A stretch of 64,000 bases of DNA, from contig CM034102.1 in the NCBI GenBank assembly GCA_019914945.1, positions 10,715,501-10,779,500 of the forward strand, in the 5' to 3' direction. The DNA is from Typha latifolia (lineage: Eukaryota; Streptophyta; Magnoliopsida; Poales; Typhaceae). This document shows positions 36,048-47,199 of this stretch, piece after piece. Below the pieces are notes generated by a model that had not been told where the DNA came from, did no database searches, and worked only from the letters and a program-made list of their open reading frames with translations. Both the position numbers and the translations under genes were made by a program. Each line of letters opens with the position of its first letter. The first letter of the stretch is position 1.

Positions 36048-36672
36048 TGATAGGGCTATGGAATGATCTATTTAGGATCTAGATTGATTGTAGGAAGCAG
36101 TCCGCACAACTGAGGAAAAATATTCACTAAAGGATAAGGACGAAGGGGAAGAAGTGGTCGAGATCCCAAGAAAGGGGGAGGACTTGACAAATGAGGAAGA
36201 TTAGAAGTTAGAAGAGACCTTGCCAATGATAGAGGTGGCTAGTTGGTGAAGAGGGAGGAGGAAGAATAGGGTAGAGAGGCTAGAGAGAGAATAGAGGAGA
36301 AAGAAATTAAAATACATTAAGCATAATGATTTTGGCCGCCATCCACACCTTTATAGAGGCTAACCAACAAGCCAAAATAATAATTATTAACCCTAATTCT
36401 AGTGGACTCTCGCCAATCACGTTCAAATGTGCTCGACCGCGTTCGAACGCACAGAAGGCATTCTCTATCGATGTGAACTGATGCAGGTGTTTGAACGCGG
36501 GCATTCGAACGCGTCCGACCGCATTTGAATGCACATTTCGCATTCTTTATTTTTGAGAACTAAGTAGGCGTTCGATTGCGACCCTTTCCGCATTCGAACG
36601 CAATGTAGAGAAAATTTAAAATATAAAATAAATAACTAATGCAATAAGAAAAGACTCTAGCAAGGTGTATGA
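36048..36672 (-). mobile_element. Solo LTR-B (minus), nested in Tekay LTR
   Basis: The minus strand matches 56113-56390 plus 60645-61155: the RAAGTGGTCGAGATCCCAA block, the CCATCCACACC/TATAGAGG block, palindrome-like CGTTCGAACGC text, and a tip near GTGTATGA. Uninterrupted Tekay LTR sequence at 54691-54710 (CGGTCGCGCCCGCCTCGGG) shows the empty site. The left tip is eroded and the target duplication is unclear. Confidence 0.7.
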
Positions 36673-37084
36673 TTCCCGCCTCCGGCTGGCTCGACCAGCC
36701 CGCGTTAAGCCGCCTAGGCCAGCCCGAGCGCGTTGTGCCGCCCTAGGCTAGGTTGGGCCAGCCCAAGCGTGAGTACTGGGCTTGGCCTGGCCAGCCTGAG
36801 CGCTGGCTGTGGGCTGGGCCAGCCCGAGAGGCTCTTTTGAGCCTTTTTTTTTCTTGGGATTCGCCTCATATTGAGGGCATTTAATACTACTTATCCCTAT
36901 TTACTATTCCTTATAAATATTATTTTATGATTTTGGTGCTGACTTATTAGTCCTGTCACAGAGCACCCTGTGACTAGCACTTAGCCTGGGGCTGGCCGTG
37001 ATTAGGTGGAGACCGCTCTCCGCTAGGGACTTTTTTAGCCAATCTAGGCAAGTGGTCTATCCACTCTTGATTGTTACTTGATGT

Positions 37085-37320
37085 GATAGCATAATCATTT
37101 ATGGCATTCTAATCTTTGCATTTTAGCAAAACTTGTCTAATTAGTATGTTGCTTGACATGATTTGTTATGTATTTAATATGATGTGCGGCAAGCTTAGAT
37201 AACATAGCATAATAATTTATGGCATGCTGATCTTTGCATTCTAGCAAAACCTATCTAATTAGTACGTTGCTTGACATGATTTGTTATATATTTAATCTGA
37301 TGTGCCACATGCTTAGATAA
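37085..37320. repeat. About 117-bp tandem duplication in Tekay LTR
   Basis: TAGCATAATCATTTATGGCA (about 37087) recurs as TAGCATAATAATTTATGGCA (about 37204). Both are followed by ATCTTTGCATTYTAGCAAAA and GTTGCTTGACATGATTTGTT, and end in CTTAGATAAC. Confidence 0.85.
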
Positions 37321-38247
37321 CTATATTTACTATTGTGTTATGCTAAACTTAATTACCTTGTCATGACACCTACATACGTGCACGGCCCCAAAAGGATGAT
37401 TCTACGTCTCGACAGTACCCGACACCTCCCCAGTCAGGGTTAGAAGCGGAGGATATATTTGAAAAACCTCTAGACACAAGTATGTATCTAAGTACTAGGC
37501 AATGATATCACTCGTTCGCTTAAGTAAAAGTCCGAAGAAATATTAAGAACGAAAGCAGAGATGAACGCCAAGATTTTAACGTGGAAAAACCCAAAAGGAA
37601 AAAAAAATCACGGATCCAAACTCGGATCAAAACCAATCACTAGAATAGTAGCAGTTACAAGACTGACTCACAAAATAACCCGTCGTTCCAAACGACTTTG
37701 TTCCTCTCAGTCTTGCTCGCTAGAATCCACGATTCACTGCTTCTTGTGATTGAAGTCCAATCTCAGTAACCCTCGAGATTGATCTTTCATCTAGATAGCC
37801 CTTAAGACCAAAGATTAACTTTTGTAGATGAGTGGAATCTTGTTAGTTGAAGGACCGATGTAGCCTCAAGAAGTCTCCTTCAATTTGTGACAAAACACCT
37901 AGGTTACAAGTTATTACAAAGACTCCAAATTAAGCAATCAACAAGGCTAGAATATTTTGCACGTCAATCCCTACAGATAAACATATACCAATCCAAGATC
38001 AAGTGAAAATTACTTGAAATGAATAAACAATCCAAACACAAGTTATCAATGGAGCATAAGTTTAAAAGTACTTAAACAGACAAAGTTCACAATTCCTCCA
38101 AGCAAAGTTATAGGCAAGATTAGAAAGACAGAAAGACTTTAATAAACTCCCCCTATTATCATGCTCCCCCTACACACCTAGACACCTAGACACTCTCCCT
38201 TTTTTTGCCACAAATGCCAAAGACTAGGAACTCGGAGGAAACTGACG

Positions 38248-39273
38248 CTAAAGAATCGTCAACACAGAGTCAAGGACAGTCCCCTGACGAGCTTGCTCAG
38301 CTCGTAAATCATGCACTGCCGAATGGAGATCCTGCACTTGAGTACTAAGCTGATCAAAACGGTCAGAGTACTGTGGTAACTCCCCCTCAGAGTGAGATGT
38401 GTCACCGTCTGAGCTATTATCAAAACTGTCGAGGTGCGATGAGCGACCAGCGGCGGAAAAGGACGACTTGAGAGGAGACGACTAGTCGTGAGCTTGACTC
38501 CGCTTAAGAGTAATCCGATCCAACGGTTTGTGTGAAGTAAGGGAAGGTTCTAAAGCATCCACATGCACCCCACTATGAGTGCACAAATTTGTAATAAAGA
38601 TGCCAAACGGTAACCCCTCACGAGGTGCTTCTTTCTGTGCAGCTGTGAAAATCGAATCATAGATCACCACAGCCAAATCAACAGAGACTCCAGATAACAT
38701 TGCATGAAGAAGGAATGCACGATCCAGACTAATACTGGAATGTCGAGTCTTGGGGGTGACGTTGTACAAACAAAACAGGTGAAGTATGCGAGCCACTGGT
38801 GTTAGCTTCTAATGCGGCATCATGTTTCCCTTCCAACGTTCCCCTTTGATCAGTACAGTGCCAGCATATTCATCGACATCAGGAAGTGGAGCTGACGTGG
38901 GGTACTGGAACTCACCATCAGGAAGACGAAGTTCAGCGTGAATAACATTTGAGTCCAAGTATACAGACACCCCACGAATAGTAGAATGAATGCAGCGTTC
39001 TAAAACCGTGGCATTACAAAAAAATTCTCGAACAACTTCCACATAAGCAGTCCCGCTCATCCGACACACCGATAACCATCCTCGCTCAGTAAATATCTAT
39101 TCTATCCCCAAAGAAGAAAAATCAGAAATGACCACGGGTCGTTCACAGATAACAGGACAGGTGCCAAAATTATGTTTGTAACGCCCCGCAGCCATAGGTG
39201 TCGAAAACTTGGGAGCCGAAGTAGGTGAGGAAGGCGGCCTAGGTTTCTTGGAAACTGCAGCTTTTCTAGGCAT
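38248..39273 (-). pseudogene. Post-pol ORF of Sirevirus, plant-transposon-protein-like, three premature stops
   Basis: A single minus-strand frame of about 341 codons starts at MPRKAAVSKK (39273) and ends at a TAG at 38248. It is broken by three in-frame TAGs (about 39096, 38809 and 38482). The N-terminus is basic and Pro/Ser-rich. The centre has VCRMSGTAYVEVVREFFCNA, RGVSVYLD and KLTPVARILHLFCLYN, then DRAFLLHAMLSGVSVDLAVV and LPFGIFITNLC. That order recalls the putative plant transposon protein domain often annotated in plant repeats. The C-terminus (SDRFDQLSTQVQDLHSAVHD) looks coiled-coil. Sireviruses are known to carry an extra, sometimes env-like, ORF after pol; this may be that ORF, but no signal peptide or membrane segment is visible. 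The domain name is recognised by eye only. Confidence 0.6.
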
Positions 39274-39694
39274 TCTTGAGAAAGAAACAAGATGCAAGAT
39301 TCAATACATGCCCAAAGCAACCAAAAAGATAGCAAGAATTCCAAAAAATTCAAGAAACCATGAAGGCCCTAAATGAAATCCATCTTTCACTTGAAAACTC
39401 TAAGATATCACATTCAATCACACAAGAAACATCAAAATAGTAACTTAAACATGATCAAAACTCGAAAACGCACGAAATCAATCAAGATCATGAGACTAAA
39501 TTGAATAAAAAATAAGAAAATTGATGGATGATCATACCTCGTAAAAGTGAAGAAAAACTTAGAAATTCGGCCGAAAGATGCTAGATTCGGAGGAGAACTA
39601 CCCTCTAAAAGGGTTTGTAGTGAGAAATTTGATGAAAAATACCAAGATCTTGAAGATTTGAGAGGGAGAAAATGAAGGGTTTCTAGGGTTTGGA

Positions 39695-39839
39695 AGATGT
39701 AAGATGAAAACCCTTAGGTTCGGACGCAATATTTAAAGAATCCTCGAATGCGTCCGAACGCACCAGACTGGTGTGTTCGAACGCATTCGAGGATTCTTTA
39801 AATATTGCGTCCGAACCTAAGGGTTTTCATCTTACATCT
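39695..39839. repeat. 145-bp near-perfect palindrome
   Basis: Arms 39695-39766 and 39768-39839 are reverse complements at 70 of 72 positions, with one base (39767) at the centre. The left arm starts AGATGTAAGATGAAAACCC and the centre is CACCAGACTGGTG. The homologous stretch in the second Sirevirus (about 41565-41625) is not palindromic, so the inverted copy arose within this element. Confidence 0.95.
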
Positions 39840-40189
39840 GTGCGTTCGAACGCGCCAGTCACCGCATTCGAATTCAAAAATCTGCGTTCGAACACACTTT
39901 TTTTCAATTAAAAAAGTCTAAGAAAAAAAATAAAAAAAAAATCTTTTTGGAGATGCACTTCTAGAAATTCAAGACATAGAATATGACAATCGAATGAAAT
40001 AAGTCATACACAGATCAATCAAATCATCAAAAGCATATTATAATCAATTCTAATGCATCACTCAAAATTAAATTAATCTTGATTGATCATAACAATATAC
40101 ATATGCAAGAGGAGCATAGATAACATGAAACATTCTTCTTAAATAAACTTTCCCATTTAAACAATGATACAACACAGTAGTCAAACCGA

Positions 40190-41151
40190 CTCGGCAATGA
40201 TATCACTTGTTCGCTTAAGTAAAAGTCCGAATAAAATATTAAGAACGAAAGCAAAGATGAACGCCAAAATTTTAACGTGAAAAAACCCAAACGGAAAAAA
40301 AAACCACGGATCCAAACTCGGATCAAAACTAATCACTAGAATAGTAGCAGTTACAAGACTGACTCACAAAACAACCCGTCGATCCAAACGACTTTGTTCC
40401 TCTCAGTCTTGCTCGTTAGAACCCACGATTCACTGCTTCTCGTGATTGAAGTCCAATCTCAGTAACCCTCGAGATTGATCTTTCGTCTAGATAGCCTTTA
40501 AGACCAAAGATTAACTTTTGTAGATGAGTGGAATCTTGTTAGTTGAAGAACCGATGTAGCCTCAAGAAGTCTCCTTCAATAATGCTTCTTCAACCACCCT
40601 AAAGATAGGGCATCATAATCCTTATATATGATCTCCAAGATAGAGCCAAATCCAAGTCTTATCCGTACTCACAAAAGTCCAATTTTATCAAACTTCGTTG
40701 GTGCGTTCGAACGCGGGCCCGAGTGCGTTCGAATGGCATGACTTGAACTCAGGTGCGTTCGAACGGGCCCGAGTGCGTTCGAACGCGATAACTTGAATTC
40801 TCCAGGTTGCGTTCGAACGCGTTTGTGAACGTAGCTCTCGGTCTATGTGAACGCAGTACCCGCGTTCGAACGCAACACCCGCGTTCGAACGCGTTTGTGA
40901 ACGCAGCTCTCGGTCTGTGTGAACGCAGTACCCACGTTCGAACATGTTTGTGAACGCGGCTCTCTGTCTATGTGAATGCAGATTTCGCGTTCGAATGCGT
41001 TTGTGAACGCGGTGTGAACTCGACGGTTTTTCTCCAATAATCTTGCAATTCTTCAAACCAGAGATATTCTAATTTTGTGTAAAGCTCATATACATGAAAA
41101 AATACACTTAGAATATTTTGTACACAATTGCCAACAAATAAAAACCTAACA
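40190..41151 (-). mobile_element. 5' LTR of Sirevirus derivative 1
   Basis: Minus-strand LTR beginning TGTTAGGTTTTTATT. About 40690-41000 holds CGTTCGAACG palindromes and roughly three 54-bp units. It is cut at GGCAATGATATCAC, short of the usual terminal TTTTTCA. Confidence 0.9.
40620..40628 (-). promoter_or_regulatory. TATA box (TATATAAGG) in Sirevirus LTR
   Basis: Same sequence and position relative to the palindromes as in the LTRs at 10693 and 47200. Confidence 0.65.
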
Positions 41152-42238
41152 ATTTTTATAGTATATATAATAGGGCCTACACCTAAGGTCTCAGTCTGTG
41201 GATTCCAGACAATCAGGCAGCCTTTTCGCCGGGCCATGGGCGATTTACTATCGATCGATGAGAATCTACCCTTTAAGGGTTCTTAAACTAGAAAATAAGG
41301 GTAGGATGACGTAGGCCTAGCGATACCCGATGACATAGGGTAAAGACATCCGTGAGTGATGGCTTATGAGATTTCCGCACTATGAGGCTGAAAAACCTCT
41401 AGACACAAGTATGTGTCTAAATACTAGGCAATGATTCGGCCAAAAGACGCTAGATCCGGAGGAGAACTACCCTCTAAAAGGGTTTGAATTGAGAAATTTG
41501 ATGAAAAAGACCAAGATCTTGAAGATTTGAGAGGGAGAAAATGAAGGGTTTCTAGGGTTTGGAAGATGGAAGATGAAAACCCTCGAGTGCGTTCGAACGC
41601 ACCAGTCTGCGCGTTCGAATGCGCCAGTCACCGCGTTCGAACTCAAAAATTTGCGTTCGAACGCCCTTTTTTTTTATAAAGAAAAAGTCTAAAAAAAAAT
41701 CAAAAAATCTTTTTGGAGATGCACTTCTAGAAATTCAAAATAGATTCAAGACATAGAATATGACAATCGAATGAAATAAGTCATACACAGATCAATCAAA
41801 TCATCAAAAACATATTATAATCAATTCTAATGCATCACTCAACATTAAATTAATCTTGATTGATCATAACAATATGCATATCCAAGTTGAGCATAGATAA
41901 CATGAAACATCAAAAGCATATTATAAGTCATACACACGTTATGAGTGCATTAAATTTAGTTTAATTATCATAGAAGTCGAGAGAGTGAATAAATCAGAAA
42001 TGATACAATGTACTACAAGATGACAAAATTGACTATAGTAACTCATAATCAAGAGAAAAATCATATTTTTATGTCAAGAGTATATTATTGAATCTAGGAG
42101 TATATCAATCCTTTCTTTTATGACAAAAAAATTCTCGACAAATCTGAAACTAAAACCAAAGAAAAGTTCAGAGTAAAGAAAATCTAAAAAGAAACGAAAA
42201 GAAATAATAAAAAAACACACAAACCAAAACAAAAAAAA

Positions 42239-43800
42239 TCAATCCAAAGCACAAATCCCTAAAGAAGTATGAAGATACTCAAATCTCTGTAAATCCAAAG
42301 GTTTTGTAAATAGATCACACAACTGTTTCTCCGTCTCAACATATTTCAGTAATATTATTTTGTCTTCAACTAACTCGCGTATAAAATGATGTCAGATATC
42401 AATATGTTTTGTACGCGAGTGTTGAACAGGATTTTTTGATATATTAATAGCACTCATGTTGTCACAATAAAACACCATAGTATCTTGTTCAATGCCGTAA
42501 TCTTTGACCATCTGTTTCATCCATAGTAACTGAGAACAACAACTTTCCGCTGCAATGTACTCGGCCTCCGCAGTAGATAAAGATATCGAGTTTTGTTTCT
42601 TACTGTGCCAAGCATCCAGATTATTTCCAATATAAAAACATTCACCTAAGGTACTTTTTCTATCATCATATGAACCTGCCCAATCAAAATCTGTGTATCC
42701 AGATATGATAGCTCTCGAGTCATAAGTAAACCAGATACCTAAGTCAACTGTGCCATCGACATATTTTATGATACGTTTTATAGCAAACAAATGTGTCTCC
42801 TTAGGTTCAGACTGAAACCTAGCACACACACCAACACTAAATGCAATGTCTGGTCTATTAGTAGTTAAGTACAAAAGACTACCAATCATACTCCTATACA
42901 GTGTCTGATCAACACTTTTTTCTGAAATATCCTTACCTAGTTTGGTAGTTTTACTCATAGGAGTTCTAGCATGTTTTGCATTTTCTAAACCGAATTTAGT
43001 CACAAGATCCTTAGCATACTTGGTTTGATCGATAAATATCCCTCTTTCCAATTGAGTAATTTGAAGTCCCAAAAAGAACTTCAACTCACCCATCATGCTC
43101 ATCTCAAAATGACTATGCATGAGATCTGTAAACTCTTTAGCTAAAGATTGACTCGTTGCCCCGAAGACAATGTCATCCACATAAATTTGTGCCACAACTA
43201 AACTGGTATTCAACCGTCTAAGGAACAATGTCTTGTCCACTCCCCCTCGAGTGAACCCCGCATCCACTAAAAGAGTGGTCAACTTCTCATACCAAGCTCT
43301 TGGAGCTTGTTTTAGCCCATAGAGGGCCTTTTTCAGTTTAAACACATGAAAAGGAAATTTTTGATCTTCGAACCCTTTCGGTTGTTCCACACAAACATTT
43401 TCATTCAAAGTACCATTCAAAAAAGCACTTTTAACATCCATTTGAAATAATTTAAATTTTAAATGACAAGCAATAGCAAGCAGTATACGAATAGACTCTA
43501 ATCTAGCAACATGAGCAAATGTCTCATCAAAATCTATACCCTCAACCTGAGTATATCCCTATGCTACTAGTCTAGCTTTATTTCGAACTATATTGCCATG
43601 TTCATCACTTTTATTCTTATAAATCCATTTTGTTCCAATGACGTTCACATTCTTAGGTCTAGGAACTAAATACCAAACATCACTCCTAGAAAATTGCTCT
43701 AATTCCTCATGCATAGCATTAACCTAAGAATCGTCTAACAATGCTTCCTTCACATTTTTAGGTTCGAAAGAAGATGTATTACAAGTAAATGATACCTCAC
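42239..43800 (-). pseudogene. Sirevirus reverse transcriptase and RNase H
   Basis: The RT start lies near 43800-43441 in a broken frame (VWYLVPRPKNV, GTKWIYKNKSD, ESIRILLAIAC). From 43441 an open frame of 349 codons gives MDVKSAFLNG, KKALYGLKQAPRAW and the catalytic YVDD (residues 87-90 of that frame), then MMGELKFFLGLQI. RNase H follows: SGYTDFDWAGS (about residues 248-257), STAEAEYIAA (about 289-298) and YCDNMSAI (about 325-332), so the acidic residues are all present. The frame stops at 42392 just after KHIDI; family text continues to the true end LGICALD at 42239. Stops here and upstream make it non-functional as a unit. Confidence 0.93.
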
Positions 43801-43801
43801 T

Positions 43802-44520
43802 TTAGATTTGTCGTCTTGTCTTAATTGGTTCATTCATGTCTCCGATCACTTGTGACAGTGGATGATTTATTTTCACTCTGGCAGATGGTTCCGGTACGTT
43901 GCAGTCATTTTTGTTCATTTCAACTTTGTCTTGATTCTCAATTTCTAGATCAAGCTCCTTTCCAATTTTTTTGTCATATGTATCTACAGAAACAAAATTA
44001 GGAGTAGCTTCAGTTATATTAGTCGTGGATTCATCTATCATAACATTAGCAGATTTCATAATAGTAGAAGTGTCAAGATTAAATACTCTATAGGCTCTGC
44101 TATTATTAGAATACCCTAAGAAGTTGCCTTCGCTGCTTCTAGTGTCAAATTTAGTCAAATGTACTCGATAACGCAAGATACAGTATTTACTACCAAAAAC
44201 TCGAAAATATTTAACACTAGGTTTCTTACCTTTCCAAAGCAGTCATTTTTGTGCTTGGTCTTAGATAAACACGATTTATAACATGTACCGCTGTATTGAC
44301 CGCCTCTACCCAAAACCTTTGAGAAACATTTTTAGCGTGAAGCATAACCCTAGCCATTTCCTACACAACTCGGTTCTTTCTTTCCACAATCCCGTTCTAT
44401 TGTGGAGTTATAGGAGCTGAAAATTGTTGAATACCAAGATAATTGCAAAATATGGAAAAAATTTATTTTCAAATTCTCTACTATGATCAGAACGAATCCT
44501 AACTAGGGTAGTAGATTTTT
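43802..44520 (-). pseudogene. Sirevirus integrase, C-terminal half
   Basis: 44176-43802 is open for 124 codons (RYRVHLTKFDTRSSEGNFLG, NNSRAYRVFNL) and corresponds to the segment after the integrase core. Between 44176 and 44520 the core continues in shifted frames: text for the region around the third catalytic residue (NGIVERKN type) can be read only with frame changes. The integrase is therefore split. Confidence 0.8.
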
Positions 44521-44524
44521 CATT

Positions 44525-45424
44525 TTACAATTTTAAGCATAGTAATTTAAAAACTTCAAAGGTTTCAGACTTCTCACGTAGAAAGGCAACCCAGGTATAT
44601 TTGGAGTAATCATCGACCATTAAGAATATATAGCATTTACCTCCAAGACTTTCCATTTTTGTTGGACCCATCAAGTCCATGTGAACTAATTGTAACACAC
44701 GGTCAGTGGTAGCTGCATTTACCTTATTGTGTGAGTTCCAAATTTGTTTTCCAATTTGATACGAACCGCACACTCTTTTTGATATTTCTTTCATCTTAGG
44801 TATTCCTCTTACCACTTCTTGTTTGGACAGAGTAAATAATTCCTTGTGATTCACATGTTCAAAACGTTGATGCCCAAGATCTGCAATGTCGAAAGAGGCA
44901 CTATTACATTTCAGTTTATGTGACGTTCCAACAACATAGCAATTATCAGATGTTCTAGATCCATAACATATAACATTACCATCATGATCTAGAATAGTAT
45001 AATCATTTTTGGAGAATTTTACCTTATAATTTTTATCACAAAATTGACTGATGCTCAGAAGATTTGCTTTCAAGCCCTTAACATAAAGAACATTTTTAAG
45101 AATAGGAACCCTCGGAGAACTTACCTTTCCTTTACCTATTACCTTGGATGAATTACCATCTCCGAATGTCACAACTCTCCCTTTATGTTTTTCGAGATTA
45201 GAAAATAACGACTTGTCACCCAACATATGTCTTGAACAGCCACTATCTAAATACCACAAATCAGAATTTAAAGCTTTTAAGAGTGTATGCACAATATAAC
45301 ATTTCAAATCATTTTTCTTGACCCATATGGCTTTTGTTTTCATCCCATAAATAAAAGCACTTCTAAGTTTTTGAAAAATTTGCAATGAGGTCGAATATGT
45401 CCTAGAATGCCACAATGATAGCAT
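44525..45424 (-). pseudogene. Sirevirus protease, zinc-binding segment and integrase N-terminal half
   Basis: 299 open codons. The aspartic protease motif WYLDSGCSRHM puts its catalytic Asp at residue 60. A pre-integrase zinc segment follows (LGHQRFEHVNHKEL, then VCGSYQIGK). The second Cys expected in this Cys-x-x-Cys pair is Tyr here (residue 222). The integrase core begins LVHMDLMGP with the first catalytic Asp at residue 250, followed by FLMVDDYSKYTWVAFL. The frame ends before the second catalytic Asp. Confidence 0.9.
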
Positions 45425-47150
45425 GTCGGAACAAACCCTTTTCTACTCACCTTTTGTCGAGAAGTGTGACTAAAGTTTACCTTTGGTGCCGTTGAAGATT
45501 CACCAGTTTGTAGATTCAACTTCAGTTTAGAAACATTCATCCAGGATTGCTTTGTAAATGCGATTGATGACTTTAGATATTCTTCTTTTTGTATACCTGC
45601 AGAAACAAAAACAGTTTTAGTATTATTTGAATTACTAGTATATCCAACACCATACCTGTCTTTTTTAGAGATCTGAGCCTTTAGAATCTCGTCATGTTTG
45701 TTCTTCCCTTTTAGAAATGTCGCTTCCTTATTCAGTCGCTCTAGTTCAATTTCTTCAGCCTTCATTTTATTTTTTGCATTGTCAAGTTGTTCAGATATTC
45801 TTCCTTTTATATACCTACAAAAACGAAGACAGTTTTATTATTATTTGAATTACTAGTATATCCAACACCATACATATCTTTTTTAAGAGATCGAGCCTTT
45901 AGAATCTCGCCAAGTTTGTTCTTCCCTTTTAGAAATGTCACTTCCTTCTTCAGTCGCTCTAGTTCAATTTCTTCAGCCTTCATTTTATTTTTTGCATTGT
46001 CAAGTTGTTTAGAAAGGTCTTTGACACGTTCAAGTTCCAATTTGTACTTCTCCTCAAATTGAATTCTTTCTGGTTAGATTACCTTGAGTCGTTGAAGTAG
46101 TCTAAGATTTACTTTTCTTGAGTTTAAACGACTCCAGGTACAGGTCATTATATGCCTTTTGAATTTCATATTCATCTTCCTCAGCTGGTAACATATCTTG
46201 ATCATCTGTACTATCAGTATCAACAACAGAATCAATATTAAGTGCAGAAGAGGCAAAAGCTACAAAGTTGTCTTCGTTTGACATTGTTGTTGCTCACACC
46301 TGTATTCGAACTCACAGTATTCTTCTTTTTCACAAAATCTTTGCTTTTCTCAAGTTTTTCAACATTCAACTTGTTTAGCTTCCGAAAGAATTTATTAAAT
46401 TTTTTGATGAACATAGCCAACATCTCAACATCTAAATCACCTTCATCATCAGACTCCTCTATATTTTGTTCAACTGTGGATAGGGCAATCCCTTTAGACT
46501 TCCTCGGTTTTGAAATACTGGACTCAAATGTTTGTAGATTTCCTACCAATTGTTCAACTTTCATAGAATCGATGTCCTTACTTTCCTCAATAGCTGTAAC
46601 TTTCACCTGAAACCTCTCTAGAAGAGACCTAAGGATTTTACGGACAATTCTGTTTTCAGGAATTTTATCTCCTAGGTTGAAACTGGAGTTGACTATATCA
46701 CTTAGCTTTACATAGAACTAATCAAATGTCTCATTCTCCTCCATACGTAGAGTTTCAAAACTACTAGTCAACCTCTGAAGTTTAGAAAGTTTTACAGCCA
46801 TAGTTCCTTTGTGAGTAGTTTCTTAGATCGTCCAAGCTTTTTTTGCTATCTCACAAGTAGAAATTCTTCTAAATTCTTTCGAGGAAACACAACTAAAAAT
46901 TACATTTTTTTGCCTTGCTGTTCCATCCAGCTTTTTCATAATCTGTCCTATCCCACAATTCTATCGGTTTTTCAGTAAGTTTTTCATTCACAATGTACAT
47001 TGGTGGACTCCAACCGTTCACAACGGCAAACCATACTCGCTCGTCTATAGACTTCAAGTAAGCTCTCATCCTAGCTTTCCAATATCCATAATTTGATCCA
47101 TCTAGAATAGGAGGTCTAATAGACGAAGGTCCATCTCTATGAAAATCCAT
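45380..47150 (-). pseudogene. Sirevirus gag with zinc knuckle, frame broken
   Basis: The likely start is ATG at 47148-47150 (MDFHRDGPSSIRPPILDG), giving the copia gag N-terminus with SNYGYWKARMRAYLKSIDER. The frame breaks near 46893 and the middle is degraded. 46606-46238 resumes with KVTAIEESKDIDSMKVEQL, typical of this gag type. The C-terminal part is charged and coiled-coil-like and contains a 218-bp direct duplication. A CCHC zinc knuckle CYHCGILGHIRPHC lies at 45382-45423. Several stops and shifts make it inactive. Confidence 0.88.
45577..46010. repeat. 218-bp tandem duplication inside gag
   Basis: ATACCTGCAGAAAC at 45593 and ATACCTACAAAAAC at 45811 start two aligned units sharing TATTATTTGAATTACTAGTA, AGCCTTTAGAATCTCG and GTCGCTCTAGTTCAATTTC. 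A period of 218 is not a multiple of three, so the duplication shifts the gag frame. Confidence 0.92.
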
Positions 47151-47185
47151 GCCTACCTGATCTCTCTCTAAGGGTGAGAGAACCC

Positions 47186-47198
47186 GCTCTGATACCAA
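47186..47198 (-). promoter_or_regulatory. Primer binding site of Sirevirus 2
   Basis: The minus strand reads TTGGTATCAGAGC, complementary to the 3' end of initiator-Met tRNA. It lies next to the LTR terminus at 47200. Confidence 0.92.
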
Positions 47199-47199
47199 T

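Larger units (their letters stand above)
37460..41151 (-). mobile_element. Sirevirus derivative 1: LTR fragments plus post-pol ORF, no gag-pol
   Basis: It starts TGAAAAACCTCTAGACAC and ends CCTAACA, flanked by ATATT (37455-37459) and ATTTT (41152-41156), a 4/5 match. On the minus strand the 5' LTR is 40190-41151, missing its last few dozen bases and PBS, and the 3' LTR fragment is 37460-37888. The interior holds a non-coding block (39567-40130) shared with 41437-41900 of the second Sirevirus, then a degenerate ORF (38248-39273). Gag and pol are wholly deleted between the 5' LTR and the shared block. Confidence 0.82.
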
